Shown: positions 6,193 to 15,525 of the stretch, one piece after another
How positions within the stretch are numbered: position 1 is the stretch's first letter
Layout of the letters: each line of letters starts with the position of its first letter
Source: Dehalococcoidales bacterium
GTDB lineage: Bacteria; Chloroflexota; Dehalococcoidia; Dehalococcoidales; UBA3254
Assembly: GCA_016926695.1 (NCBI GenBank)
Contig: JAFGOB010000140.1
Span: forward strand, 1-34,434
Direction: 5' to 3'
DNA length: 34,434 nt
Notes under the pieces: model-generated
Told to the model about the DNA's origin: nothing
Seen by the model: only the letters and a program-made list of their open reading frames with translations
The model's database searches: none
Position numbers and translations under genes: made by a program

Positions 6193-8697
6193 ATGTCAAA
6201 TCAGGTATTTATAAATTGCGGTCAGGGCGGTCCACTGATGGTATATGTACGGGAGGGAAAAATCGTACGGATACGTCCCCTCATTCTGGATGATGCCGAC
6301 GCACCCTCATGGAAAATAGAGGCACGCGGACGTACCTTTTCTCCGCCGAGGAAGGTATGTCTGGCAGCATACTCTTTGACCGAGCACGCCCGTGTGTACT
6401 CGGAAGACCGCATTAAATATCCCATGATACGGACAGACTTCGATCCGAAAGGTGAAAGAAATCCTCAAAACAGGGGTAAATCGGGATATCGCAGGATAAG
6501 CTGGAATGAGGCCCTGGATATCGTAGCGGGTGAAATGAGGCGCGTACGCGAGAAATACGGCCCGTCGGCTATCATGTCCAGGCCGTCATCTCATCATAAC
6601 TGGGGATTCATCGGCTACCGTACCAGCGTCTGGGCAAGATTTTTCAACCTGATCGGGTTCACCGAAATACTGGACAATCCCGATAGCTGGGAAGGATGGC
6701 ACTGGGGATCAACTCATGCCTATGGCTTCTTCTGGCGCTTCGGTCTGCCCGAGCAGTATGACCTGCTGGAAGACGCCTTGAAAAATACCGATCTGATAAT
6801 ACACTGGGGAAACGATCCGGAGTCAACTCACGGCGTTTATGGTGGGCAGGAATCGGCCTTATGGCGTATCTGGCTGAAGCAGTTGAAAGTAAAACAGATC
6901 CATATCGATCCTTTCTGCAACTATTCAGCCATTATTCAGGCAGACAAGTGGATAGCTCCCAGGCCGGGGACGGACGCGGCCATGGCCGAGGCTATCGCCT
7001 ATGTCTGGCTGAAAGACGGTACTTACGACAGTGCCTATATTGAATCGCATACGCTCGGTTTCGAGGAGTTCAAAAAACATATACTGGGAGAAGAGGATGG
7101 AGTGGCACGCACTCCGCAGTGGGCCGAAGATATTTGCGGAGTCTCCGCCAGGATAATCATTTCGCTGGCCAGAGAATGGGCCTCAAAGAGGACAATGCTG
7201 GCGGCCGGCACAAGGGGCGGAGAGTCGGGCATCTGCCGCCAGGCCTACGGTACCGAGTGCCCGCGACTGATGGTCTACTTGCAGGCCATGCAGGGTCTGG
7301 GTAAGCCCGGAATCAATATCTGGGGCACAACCATGGGTGCTCCCTTCAATCCATCGCCGGATTTTCCGGGCTATAACCAGCTCGGAATCAACACGCTGGC
7401 AAAAAAGCCAGCTGTTAATCCAGTCTCCCAAAAGATAAACCGCCTGCTGGTGCCCGAAGCAATTCTTAATCCGCCTGTCCACTGGAACGGACCCGGCTGC
7501 TGCGGCGGATCTCTGGAGCAGCAATTTGAAAAATATACCTATCCTGCCCCCGGGTATTCCGAAATAAAGATGTTTTATCGATATGGCGGATCGTTTCTCA
7601 GCACACTGATCAATACCACCCAATGGGCGCGGATGTACCAGTCTCCCAAACTCGAGTGCGTGGTAAACCAGGATGTCTGGTGGTGTAACGAGACCCGCTT
7701 TGCCGATGTCATTCTGCCCGCCTGTACCAATCTTGAAAGGAATGACATCAGCGAATGGGCGCACCCCAGCGGGGCTTCTCTGCACAGTTCCTGCGAATGC
7801 AATCACAGAATCATGGTTTACGAGCAAAAATGCATCGAGCCCCTTTATGAATCACATTCGGACTACTGGATAATGACCCAGCTTGCGGACAGGCTGGGCG
7901 TGAAAGGGGAATATACCGAGGGAAACAGCGAAGAAGACTGGATTGAAAAATATTTCTATGCCACCGGTTTGCCGGAATGTATATCCTTCGAGGAATTCAA
8001 GAGGAAGGGTTACTATGTGGTACCCCTCCCCGAAAATTACAGGTCCACCCCTGCTCTGCGCTGGTTTTACGAGGGACGCGATTGCGACACGCCTGATTAC
8101 CGCAATCCCAAGCGTGGTACGGACAAAGGAAAAGAGCTAGGTACCTATAGCGGGAAGATCGAATTTGTATCGGAAAGCCTGAAGAAATTTACACCGGATG
8201 ACCGGGAAAGGCCCCTGCTGGCCAGGTACATACCGAGCTGGGAGGGCTATGATTCGGATCTGGCCGAAAGATATCCCCTTCAACTGATATCCCCGCATCC
8301 CAGGATGACCTTTCATACTCATCATGACACGCATGTTCCCTGGCTGGGTGAAATACCGGCCAATCGTATCTACAAAAACGGCTACTACTGGCATACGGTC
8401 CATATTCATCCCGCAGACGCCGGGTCCAGGGGAATCCGCGATAGAGATATCATCAAGCTCTATAATGACCGTGCGGCAGTCCTGGGAATAGCAATCGTCA
8501 GTGAGAGAGTCAGGCCGGGAGTGGTACATTCATATGAAGGTTCCAGCCTGTACGATCCTGTTGAGCCGGGAAACCCTTCCAGCCCGGACAGGGGAGGATG
8601 CGTCAATATGCTTTCATCGGGAAGGACCATCTCCCAAAACGTGCCGGGAATGGCGCCCAATTCGACCCTGATTGAAGTCAGCCGGTGGGAAGAATAG
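6193..8697 (+). CDS. Molybdopterin oxidoreductase, phloroglucinol transhydroxylase-like large subunit
   Basis: An 834-residue enzyme of the DMSO reductase superfamily, about the length of Pelobacter pyrogallol-phloroglucinol transhydroxylase large subunit (near 875). The N-terminus lacks the Cys motif for a 4Fe-4S cluster, as in that family. SSHHNW (H134/H135) and NPDSWEGW (D164, S165) match the active-site His and the Asp-Ser pair in which Ser ligates molybdenum. The tail YDPVEPGNPSSPDRGG is also family-typical. It has no Tat signal, so it is probably cytoplasmic. GGAGGAG lies seven bases before ATG 6193. No iron-sulfur partner subunit is nearby. The substrate may be a polyhydroxylated aromatic or a hydration/hydroxyl-transfer substrate; the family is broad in Dehalococcoidia and the exact reaction cannot be stated. 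Confidence 0.85.
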   Translation: MSNQVFINCGQGGPLMVYVREGKIVRIRPLILDDADAPSWKIEARGRTFSPPRKVCLAAYSLTEHARVYSEDRIKYPMIRTDFDPKGERNPQNRGKSGYRRISWNEALDIVAGEMRRVREKYGPSAIMSRPSSHHNWGFIGYRTSVWARFFNLIGFTEILDNPDSWEGWHWGSTHAYGFFWRFGLPEQYDLLEDALKNTDLIIHWGNDPESTHGVYGGQESALWRIWLKQLKVKQIHIDPFCNYSAIIQADKWIAPRPGTDAAMAEAIAYVWLKDGTYDSAYIESHTLGFEEFKKHILGEEDGVARTPQWAEDICGVSARIIISLAREWASKRTMLAAGTRGGESGICRQAYGTECPRLMVYLQAMQGLGKPGINIWGTTMGAPFNPSPDFPGYNQLGINTLAKKPAVNPVSQKINRLLVPEAILNPPVHWNGPGCCGGSLEQQFEKYTYPAPGYSEIKMFYRYGGSFLSTLINTTQWARMYQSPKLECVVNQDVWWCNETRFADVILPACTNLERNDISEWAHPSGASLHSSCECNHRIMVYEQKCIEPLYESHSDYWIMTQLADRLGVKGEYTEGNSEEDWIEKYFYATGLPECISFEEFKRKGYYVVPLPENYRSTPALRWFYEGRDCDTPDYRNPKRGTDKGKELGTYSGKIEFVSESLKKFTPDDRERPLLARYIPSWEGYDSDLAERYPLQLISPHPRMTFHTHHDTHVPWLGEIPANRIYKNGYYWHTVHIHPADAGSRGIRDRDIIKLYNDRAAVLGIAIVSERVRPGVVHSYEGSSLYDPVEPGNPSSPDRGGCVNMLSSGRTISQNVPGMAPNSTLIEVSRWEE

Positions 8698-8736
8698 AAG
8701 ACCCGGAAGAAATTGAATTGGTCCGCACATAATCAG

Positions 8737-8774
8737 TTAAAGAGTCCCTGTTTACATAATAATGGTCTCTTTAA
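8737..8774. terminator. Inverted repeat between convergent genes
   Basis: TTAAAGAG (8737-8744) and CTCTTTAA (8767-8774) form an 8-base stem with a 22-base loop between the converging molybdoenzyme and smr genes. It overlaps the smr stop codon. There is no good T run, so it is only a weak terminator candidate. Confidence 0.3.
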
Positions 8775-9025
8775 AATTTGAAATGAACGAAAATACGGCC
8801 GAAATTCTTGTCGTCTTTCTCGATCCGGTGGTAAAGCTTTTTTATATCCGGTCCGTTTAAAAAGCGCAGGACCCGTTTTTTTAACTGTCCCGAGCCTTTC
8901 CCGGGGATAATTTCTACCAGATTGATCTTCTTCTCGACCGCCTCAGAAATAACCCGGTCGAGCTCGGCGTCGATAATGCCGCCCTTGTTAAATATTTCGT
9001 GTAAATCCAGCACGATTTTGGCCAT
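8771..9025 (-). CDS. Small Smr-domain protein (MutS2 C-terminal-like)
   Basis: An 84-residue protein that is nearly all Smr domain. It begins with the LDLHEIF motif (the LDxH element), has a central EAVEKKINLVEIIPGKGSG segment corresponding to the HGxG loop, and ends YHRIEKDDKNFGRIFVHFKF as in many stand-alone Smr proteins. Smr domains bind branched DNA or stalled-ribosome mRNA and can act as endonucleases. It has no MutS2 ATPase part, so it works alone or with a partner. It is convergent with the molybdoenzyme and not obviously part of an operon. Confidence 0.75.
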   Translation of the reverse strand: MAKIVLDLHEIFNKGGIIDAELDRVISEAVEKKINLVEIIPGKGSGQLKKRVLRFLNGPDIKKLYHRIEKDDKNFGRIFVHFKF

Positions 9026-9215
9026 AGCTACCTCACAGCTTAATTACAAATATCAGGCCTGATGTTCCCTTTTCTCGCCGCTACGGTATGTTATTAAGGC
9101 TCAACAGCCATTGCTCCGATAAAATTCTATCATATCAAGAAGACTAAAAGAACGTATTCCGTGAGTAGCTATCGATTATCCGGAACAAATATCTTTGACG
9201 TTTATGTATAATTAT

Positions 9216-9244
9216 TTAACAGGTGGATAAAAATTTGCTATAAT
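9216..9244 (+). promoter_or_regulatory. Sigma-70-type promoter of the iclR-family gene
   Basis: TTAACA (9216-9221), a 17-base spacer, and a consensus TATAAT (9239-9244). Transcription would begin near 9251, giving a leader of about 38 bases before ATG 9289. The leader is very A/T-rich with an AAAATTTT palindrome, which could be an autoregulatory site. Confidence 0.65.
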
Positions 9245-9288
9245 GACATGATCAAAATGTAAAATTTTAAAAATGGACTTATTCAAAG

Positions 9289-10068
9289 ATGGATAAAAAG
9301 ACCGAGGCTGTTCAATCCATTGTTCGTGCTTCAAAAATACTGCAAAGTATTGGCAGGGGTTCGCATTCTATAACTGAAATTGCCGGAGAATGTCAGCTCA
9401 GCAATTCGACTGTTCACAGGTTGCTTCAGGCCATGGTGGGGTCTCATCTTGTTATCCAGGACTCAATCGGTCATAAATATTTCATAGGGGATTTAATCAC
9501 ACATCTGGTCTCAAAACCGGAGGTATCTCACGAATACCTGATAAATTTCGCCAGGGATGAGATGGAAAAATTGAGCGAGGCTACCGGAGAGACCGTTATA
9601 CTCATGATAATGACAGGGCACAACTTTCAGATACTTCATGAAGTGCCCAGTAAACACTATCTCAGGATAGTTGGAGCCGGCGCCATTTCCCTTCATCCCG
9701 CATTAACCAGAGGGGCCGCCGGCAAAGTACTCTGGTCAATGCTTGATAATAAGTCCCTGGAAACAGCCTTGAAATACATTAATCATACCAATTCCGATCA
9801 AATCAGCCTGCCTGAAAAACAAAAGCTGAAAAGACAGGTCAAATTGACAGGTAAAAAAGGATACGCCATCAGCTCGGACAATATTATTGCCGGGGCTATG
9901 TGCATGGCTGTACCGATAAAAAACTATGTCATGCCGACCGCATTATGCATTATAGGGCCCAAAACCCGGTTAAAACCCCTTTCTAAAAAATCTCTCGCAC
10001 AGCTTATCGACAGCGCCGTGATTATCTCAAGCCGGATTGAGAACAAGATGGGTTTATTCTCGTTATAA
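9289..10068 (+). CDS. IclR-family transcriptional regulator
   Basis: A 259-residue regulator. Residues 8-65 form the winged helix (SIVRASKILQSIG, then ITEIAGECQLSNSTVHRLLQ), and residues 80-250 the effector-binding domain with the usual SLHPALTRGAAGKVLW segment. IclR proteins often control catabolism of aromatic or small organic acids. The nearest candidates are the convergent group (hydrolase, CoA-disulfide reductase, MFS) and the molybdoenzyme upstream, but no matching operators were found in front of them. It has its own strong promoter and a weak ribosome binding site (CAAAG). Confidence 0.85.
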   Translation: MDKKTEAVQSIVRASKILQSIGRGSHSITEIAGECQLSNSTVHRLLQAMVGSHLVIQDSIGHKYFIGDLITHLVSKPEVSHEYLINFARDEMEKLSEATGETVILMIMTGHNFQILHEVPSKHYLRIVGAGAISLHPALTRGAAGKVLWSMLDNKSLETALKYINHTNSDQISLPEKQKLKRQVKLTGKKGYAISSDNIIAGAMCMAVPIKNYVMPTALCIIGPKTRLKPLSKKSLAQLIDSAVIISSRIENKMGLFSL

Positions 10069-10082
10069 AAACATCATCGTCG

Positions 10083-10892
10083 TTATTTTTTCAATACATC
10101 GTAAAGGCGAGATACGTTCATGCGTTTGATACCCCTGGCTCGTTCATCGGTGCTCATCATGGGATATTTAGCGCTCAGGTCCGTTTTATCCATTGCTTCC
10201 TCTTTGCTGATGCCCTTTCTAATAGCCTGCTCTACGGCGTTAATCCAGAACTTGATAGTGTCCTGCATTTCCGAGATATAGCTTTTGGGGCATACATCCC
10301 CGTGACCTGTAATAATATAATCGAAATCAAGCTCCTGAAGCGTCTTTAGCGATTCAAGCCACTCATACGGAACGGACTGGTGCATGAAGGGAATACCTAC
10401 CACCACGTTATCCGAAGTAAAGATAACTTTTTCTTCCGGTACGTAGACTATTACCTGGTAGGGAGTATGGCCGGGAAGATGCAAAAGATGGAAAGTATGA
10501 CTGCCCAGGTAAAAAGTCAGGCGTTCCGAGAAGGTTATCTCCGGTGGCTTATAGTGGAATTCACTATCCAGCGGCAGGCTGTCGGGCGCCATCATTTTCA
10601 GGCTGTTAACCAGTTCTTCCGTTTTAGCGGATAGAATTGCGCTGCGGGTACCTTCATGTCCTATTCCGGTACAATCAAAATAGCAGTTGCCTGAAATATG
10701 GTCCGGATGAGGTTCACCGTTAATCAAATATCGCAATTGACCGTGTTTTGCAATCTCATCCCGCCATTTCTTGGCTTCGGAAGGGACCATCGGCGTGTCC
10801 ACCATTACAATGCCTTCCGCTGTCACCACAAAACCGGTATTGCAGCCGCGATTGGCAGTTTCCACGAAAACATTTTCTGTTACTTTTTGCAT
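10083..10892 (-). CDS. Metallo-beta-lactamase-fold hydrolase with altered metal motif
   Basis: A 269-residue hydrolase. The metal motif reads NGEPHPDHISGN (residues 58-69): H62, D64 and H65 are present, but the usual first His is Glu (E60). Later ligands are intact: GHTP near residue 141, SDN with the bridging Asp, and a final TGHGD. It is probably a cytoplasmic hydrolase of an ester, thioester or lactone; the substrate is unknown. It is the last gene of a likely minus-strand unit after the MFS transporter and CoA-disulfide reductase genes (123-base gap). The same Glu variant may be a subfamily trait rather than damage. Confidence 0.8.
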   Translation of the reverse strand: MQKVTENVFVETANRGCNTGFVVTAEGIVMVDTPMVPSEAKKWRDEIAKHGQLRYLINGEPHPDHISGNCYFDCTGIGHEGTRSAILSAKTEELVNSLKMMAPDSLPLDSEFHYKPPEITFSERLTFYLGSHTFHLLHLPGHTPYQVIVYVPEEKVIFTSDNVVVGIPFMHQSVPYEWLESLKTLQELDFDYIITGHGDVCPKSYISEMQDTIKFWINAVEQAIRKGISKEEAMDKTDLSAKYPMMSTDERARGIKRMNVSRLYDVLKK

Positions 10893-11015
10893 GATTTCTC
10901 CTTTTTCAGTTCATCTGACAAGCTTCTAAATACTATTTCAAATCCGGCGTTACTGTAAAATAGTCCGTTATTTGTTTTTTTGATCTCCCGAGGTGTTATT
11001 GCTATGAAAATAATA

Positions 11016-12701
11016 TTACTCCAAGCTATGGTAGGAAGACATACCTCCGGAAACACTCTTTACCCTGAAACCGTTCTGCTTTAAAATCCGTTCGGCAAAA
11101 TATGATCTCTTTCCGACCGCGCAGTATACCATTATCTCTTTTTCAGCGGGAATTTCATTCAGCCTGCCGCGTAATTCAGGCAGAGGGATATTTACCGCGC
11201 CTTCATAATGTCCCTGCTGGAGTTCAACGGGGTCCCGGACATCCAGGATAAAATTTGATGCCTGATGATTGTCCTGCCAGTGCTGAACCTGGCTGTCCCC
11301 TCTCAACACGTTAGCAGCGACCATTCCCGCCAGATTAACAGGGTCTTTGGCGGATCCGAACTGGGGAGCATAGCACATCTCAGCCTCTTCCAGATCGTAA
11401 ACGGTTGCTCCTTTTTGTATCGCCATGGACACAACATCAACACGTCTCTCAATGCCCTCTTCTCCGGCTGCCTGGAAACCCAGTATTTTGCCTTCAGGCA
11501 GCGTAAAAAGAAGCTTCATATGCATCTCCCTGGCGTCCGGGTAATAGTCGGCGTGATGTTCCGGATGAAGATAGACCTTTTCGTAAGGCATTTTCCCGGA
11601 CAAGCCTGTCAGTGTCTTTTCGTTCAGTCCGGTGGAAGCAACCGTTATTCCGAATATTTTACAGACTATCGTCCCCTGTACTCCCCGGAAGGATGAATTT
11701 CGTCCGGCGATCACATCCGCGGCGATACGCCCCTGGCGGCTGGCTGGCCCCGCCATTGGAAAAAAAGCCCACTCGTGAGTAAGCTGGTTTTGCACTTCCA
11801 CAGCATCTCCCACCGCCCAGATCTTTTGGTCACTGGTTCTCATGTGTTCATCAACCCGTATACCCCCCATCTTTCCCATTTCAAGACCTGCTTTAACGGC
11901 CAGATCTGTTTTAGGTCGTACACCGGCTGAAAGGAGTACCATCTCGAAATCCAGCGATTTACCGCTTTTGGTGTAAACCCGTACGAGACCATTTGGGGAT
12001 TTGCTCTCAAAGCCGGTGACAGACTCACCTGACAGAAGTTCGACTTGATTAGCCGCAAGCTGTTCATGAACAAAAAAGGCGATTTCCCGGTCGAGATTGG
12101 GCATTACCTGTGAAAGCTGCTCGATAATAGTAACCCGGATACCGGATTTCGCCAGGTTTTCCGCTGTCTCAAGGCCGATAAATCCCGCACCGACAACCGC
12201 AGCCCTGTGTACTTTTTTATGTTCTATCCATTGCTTTATTTTGTGGCTGTCCTCCAGAGTCCGCAGGGTAAAAATCCCTGGACTATCGATTCCAGGTATA
12301 TCAGGAAGTACGGGAGAGGACCCGGGAGACAGGACAAGGGCATCATACTTTTCTGCACTCAATTCCCCGCCGGATAAATCCTTGACCATGATTTCCTGCT
12401 TCGCACGGTCTATCGACATGACTTCATGCCTTAGCTTCACTTTAATGTTTAACCTTTTTTTGAACAGCTCAGGGGTTGCGACCATAAGGTCATTTTCATC
12501 TTTGATGATATCTCCTATAAAATAGGGTAGACCGCAACTGGCAAAAGAAACATGCGGTCCACGCTCGAAAATGATTATTTCGGCCTTTTCCATTAGACGT
12601 CTTGCCCGTGCTGCGCATGAGGCTCCGCCGGCGATACCTCCCACCACGAGTATTCTGGGACCGTCCTTAATTGTGCTGTCTGTACTCATATTGGAAACCA
12701 T
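11016..12701 (-). CDS. CoA-disulfide reductase-like flavoprotein with C-terminal rhodanese domain
   Basis: A 561-residue protein with three parts. FAD- and NAD(P)-binding Rossmann domains (VVGGIAGGASCAARARR at 19-35; VVGAGFIGLETAENL) carry the single redox Cys of this family in SFASCGLPYF (C56). A dimerisation domain follows. The last 95 residues are a rhodanese domain (FILDVRDP, active Cys C527 in VYCAVGKRSY). CoADR-RHD proteins reduce CoA disulfides, persulfides or polysulfide and use NAD(P)H. Both active cysteines are present. The start ATG 12701 has GGGAG four bases upstream. It lies 62 bases after the MFS gene and is probably co-transcribed with it; a role in sulfur or redox balance is inferred. 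Confidence 0.9.
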   Translation of the reverse strand: MVSNMSTDSTIKDGPRILVVGGIAGGASCAARARRLMEKAEIIIFERGPHVSFASCGLPYFIGDIIKDENDLMVATPELFKKRLNIKVKLRHEVMSIDRAKQEIMVKDLSGGELSAEKYDALVLSPGSSPVLPDIPGIDSPGIFTLRTLEDSHKIKQWIEHKKVHRAAVVGAGFIGLETAENLAKSGIRVTIIEQLSQVMPNLDREIAFFVHEQLAANQVELLSGESVTGFESKSPNGLVRVYTKSGKSLDFEMVLLSAGVRPKTDLAVKAGLEMGKMGGIRVDEHMRTSDQKIWAVGDAVEVQNQLTHEWAFFPMAGPASRQGRIAADVIAGRNSSFRGVQGTIVCKIFGITVASTGLNEKTLTGLSGKMPYEKVYLHPEHHADYYPDAREMHMKLLFTLPEGKILGFQAAGEEGIERRVDVVSMAIQKGATVYDLEEAEMCYAPQFGSAKDPVNLAGMVAANVLRGDSQVQHWQDNHQASNFILDVRDPVELQQGHYEGAVNIPLPELRGRLNEIPAEKEIMVYCAVGKRSYFAERILKQNGFRVKSVSGGMSSYHSLE

Positions 12702-12763
12702 TTTTCTCCCTTTTTCCTCCCGGTTTAAAGTATGTATGACAAATTCTGTTTGGTATCTAAATT

Positions 12764-13996
12764 TTAAACCATTGAGCCGTCAATTTGTTTCTTCCTCCAT
12801 CCGGTTTCCTTAATAAATACTGCGGTAAAAATGGCTGCCACGGATATTATTGACCAGAAAATAAAAGGAGAACCGGTGTTTATTACTGCCAGGCTGTTGC
12901 CCAGTGGAGGAGATATCGCGCTGCCTATCTGTCCGAAGGTGAAGACCATCCCCAGTGCAGTGCCTGAATAAAGCGGACCTACGCCTTTGGATTCGAACAG
13001 CGTGGCGCTGATCACCGACATAAAACCATCAAAAAATATCCCCGATAGTATCATGACGGTCCAGATTGTATGGCTGTCTGCCAGTGGTATCATACCGACA
13101 CAAAGAGTGGTTACCACCAGGGCCGGTAAAATTATGGTCCTTCTTGAACCTATTCTGTCAGACAAAATAGAAAAAGGGACGACGCAGATTGTACTGGCGG
13201 CAAAGAATATGGCCAGAGCATTATCCGACACCGCGGCAGAAAATCCTTTATCACGCAGGTACATGGGAAGATACCCCATCATTCCCGTTATACAGGCGGA
13301 CCGAAACATCAGCGTCAGACCTATAAGACGCACAGCCTTGTTGTTTATCAGGCCGGTAATAGCCTGCCTGACAGGTATCCTGACGGTCTTAATGCTTACG
13401 TCTCCGGCATCCGGCGGTTCTTTTCCTGCCAATAGCCATAATACTCCGATGCCTGCCGCGATTATTCCATAAAGGATCAGTACAATACGCCAGCCTCCCA
13501 GCAAGGGTGAGAGGTATGTAGCGCTTATCATGGGGCCCAGCATCAGTCCCAGTCCCATTCCCATGGCCCCGACGCCGTTAGCCATAGCCAGGTTTTTCCC
13601 TTTAAACCAGATAAGAATCGTCCTGGTAGTGATGATGGGAACAATAGCCCTGACAAGGCCGTTCAGGAATACAGTAGCCGCAAGGGTAAAAAAATTGGTT
13701 GACAGTCCTCTCAAAGCTCCCGTAACGCCCACCAGGATGCAGGATGCAAAAAGTACCAGTCTCAGGCGGAAGCGATCTCCTATCAGTCCGCCGGGAAGGC
13801 TTACAAAAATAGCCGCGAGATTGGATATACCCCAGATCGAACCGATTTGTACCAGACTCAGCCCCAGATCATCCGATATTTCCTTGAATAGCGACGGCAT
13901 ACAGGAATAGGGAATGGCTATTACCAGTGTGGCGGTAATAGCCGACAGCCCCAACATAAGCCATTTATAACAGTCCGATTTCTGTAACTCTGACAT
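12764..13996 (-). CDS. Major facilitator superfamily transporter
   Basis: A 410-residue protein with about 12 hydrophobic segments. The loop between helices 2 and 3 reads GGLIGDRFRLR, the MFS motif A, and a weaker copy (SDRIGSRR) lies in the second half. The layout resembles the nitrate/anion or organic-acid branches (CynX/NarK-like), but the substrate is unknown. It is first in the likely unit with the CoA-disulfide reductase and MBL-fold hydrolase genes. The ribosome binding site before ATG 13996 is weak. Confidence 0.85.
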   Translation of the reverse strand: MSELQKSDCYKWLMLGLSAITATLVIAIPYSCMPSLFKEISDDLGLSLVQIGSIWGISNLAAIFVSLPGGLIGDRFRLRLVLFASCILVGVTGALRGLSTNFFTLAATVFLNGLVRAIVPIITTRTILIWFKGKNLAMANGVGAMGMGLGLMLGPMISATYLSPLLGGWRIVLILYGIIAAGIGVLWLLAGKEPPDAGDVSIKTVRIPVRQAITGLINNKAVRLIGLTLMFRSACITGMMGYLPMYLRDKGFSAAVSDNALAIFFAASTICVVPFSILSDRIGSRRTIILPALVVTTLCVGMIPLADSHTIWTVMILSGIFFDGFMSVISATLFESKGVGPLYSGTALGMVFTFGQIGSAISPPLGNSLAVINTGSPFIFWSIISVAAIFTAVFIKETGWRKKQIDGSMV

Positions 13997-14100
13997 AAAG
14001 AGCCTTTCAGGATAAACGGATCGGGATACCCGGTATTTTGCAGGGATTGTAACCTTAATTGCCGCCCTGTGTCAAAAGCTACAGGAATAATATGCCTGAT

Positions 14101-14310
14101 CTAATCTGTTGCAATCATGACATTGCTGGCTTTGATAACGGCATATACCTCTTTACCGGTTTCCAGCCCCAGATTCTCGGCGGATTCCTTTGTTATAATG
14201 GATACGACTCTTTCACCGCCGGACAGTTCAACGATGACCTCGGAATTCACCACGCCGGGTTTGACTTCCAGGACTTTTCCCTTCAACTGATTCCTTGCAC
14301 TGAGTTTCAT
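14101..14310 (-). CDS. Molbindin (single Mop/TOBE domain)
   Basis: A 69-residue protein consisting of one Mop domain: SARNQLKGKVLEV at the start, VNSEVIVEL in the middle and VYAVIKASNVMI at the end. Such proteins form hexamers that bind molybdate or tungstate and buffer it in the cytoplasm. It fits with the molybdenum enzyme at 6193. Start choice: ATG 14310 lies six bases after GGAGG; the in-frame TTG at 14316 abuts the ribosome binding site and is rejected. Confidence 0.85.
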   Translation of the reverse strand: MKLSARNQLKGKVLEVKPGVVNSEVIVELSGGERVVSIITKESAENLGLETGKEVYAVIKASNVMIATD

Positions 14311-14459
14311 CTTCAACCTCCCCGATTTTTAACCGGCCCCACATTTCCATTATAATCTCTTGTAAGAGGTAATTCTGTTGCAGTAACATCAATGAAGTAA
14401 GACCGCTGGTCCGGAATCCCGGGAAGGCGATATAACGAAAAATCAAGAGGAGGCTTCTT

Positions 14460-14807
14460 ATGTTTATTACCAGCCTGGACAGGGTTGAGAAAACAATACC
14501 GCAGATGCCCGGCGCTGAGAAAATTTTCAAACAAATTCCGCTGTCGAAAGCTGATGGAGTGCCAAATTTCTCATTCCGTGTTTTTACCATCCAGCCGGGC
14601 GGCTGCACCCCCCTGCATAAACACAAATCCGAACATCTTAACTACATAATTTCAGGTAAAGGTGTCCTGGTCTCATCAGACAGGGAACACGCCATAAAAC
14701 AGGGGGATTTTGCCATGGTCTTACCGGAAGAGACGCATCAGTATAAAAATACCTCTGACAGTCAGGACCTGGTTTTAATTTGCGCTGTACCCAAAGAATA
14801 CGAATAA
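14460..14807 (+). CDS. Cupin-domain protein
   Basis: A 115-residue single-domain cupin. Motif 1 is GGCTPLHKHKSEHLNYIISG, with two His, a third-position Glu-type acidic residue and Gly. Motif 2 is GDFAMVLPEETHQYKN, with the fourth ligand His. All metal ligands are present, so it can bind Fe, Mn or Zn. The function may be an enzyme or sensor of small molecules; nothing more specific can be read. GAGGAGG lies six bases before ATG 14460. The next gene, thyX, follows after 114 bases and may be co-transcribed. Confidence 0.8.
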   Translation: MFITSLDRVEKTIPQMPGAEKIFKQIPLSKADGVPNFSFRVFTIQPGGCTPLHKHKSEHLNYIISGKGVLVSSDREHAIKQGDFAMVLPEETHQYKNTSDSQDLVLICAVPKEYE

Positions 14808-14921
14808 AACGGTATTTCCCGGAAATTGATGGACAGGTTTATTACTTATTGTTTTTGGCTTTTGCGCCCGGCGGGGATATATATTCAAGCATAATTTACT
14901 TCAGCATGAGGAGAATCAACC

Positions 14922-15512
14922 ATGGACTACAATGTCGAAGTCAAACTGATAGCGATAACTCCTGATAGCGAGAACCTGGTAGAACAGGCGGGTAGGCTTT
15001 GTTATGCCAGCGGCGCCAATCTGGGGACCAATCAAAAATGGCTTCAGTCACGTATTAAACAGGGTCATGAAAGCCTGATAGAACATGCTTCCGCCAGTTT
15101 CTATATCAGAGCTTCACGTGCTTTAACTCATGAACTTGTCCGGCACCGCCTGGCCAGCTATTCGCAGCGCAGCCAGCGCTACGTTAAAGAGACCGGAGGT
15201 GAATATATCGTACCTCCTGAGATAGCCGAAAGCGGCTGCGATGAAGTGGTGCAGACGTATCAACAGGCTATGTCATCCGCCTGGGATAGTTACAGGCAAC
15301 TGTTAAACTCGGGGATAAAACCAGAGATTGCCCGTTATGTCCTGCCCAACGCCTGCTACACGGAAATAATCTGCACCTGGAATTTCCGCGAAATAAGGCA
15401 TATTATTAAAATCCGCACCAGCCCGGACGCCTTGCCGGAAATGCAGGCCGTTGCCAACAAGATTGCCGTTATTATGAGGCAGCAGGCTCCGAAGATATTC
15501 GGCGATCTTTAG
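14922..15512 (+). CDS. thyX: Flavin-dependent thymidylate synthase ThyX
   Basis: A 196-residue enzyme that methylates dUMP to dTMP using methylene-tetrahydrofolate, FAD and NADPH. The ThyX signature RHRxxSxxxxSxR is complete (R74, H75, R76, S79, S84, R86). The HESLIEHASASF segment and the PEIARYVLPNA dUMP-binding region are also present. GAGGAG precedes ATG 14922. Length is slightly short of the usual 210-250 but no element is missing. It converges with the znuA-like gene, 13 bases apart. Confidence 0.95.
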   Translation: MDYNVEVKLIAITPDSENLVEQAGRLCYASGANLGTNQKWLQSRIKQGHESLIEHASASFYIRASRALTHELVRHRLASYSQRSQRYVKETGGEYIVPPEIAESGCDEVVQTYQQAMSSAWDSYRQLLNSGIKPEIARYVLPNACYTEIICTWNFREIRHIIKIRTSPDALPEMQAVANKIAVIMRQQAPKIFGDL

Positions 15513-15525
15513 AAATACAAAGGCT

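Noticed and set aside
7183..7827. 214-residue minus-strand frame inside the molybdoenzyme gene
   Set aside because: Lies wholly antisense to a clear enzyme gene and shows no domain.
12987..13910. Plus-strand frames of 161 and 126 residues opposite the MFS gene
   Set aside because: Antisense shadows; Ser/Pro/Arg-rich translation typical of the complement of membrane-protein codons.
14228..14626. 132-residue minus-strand frame across molbindin and cupin genes
   Set aside because: Overlaps both supported genes in wrong frames and has no recognisable features.
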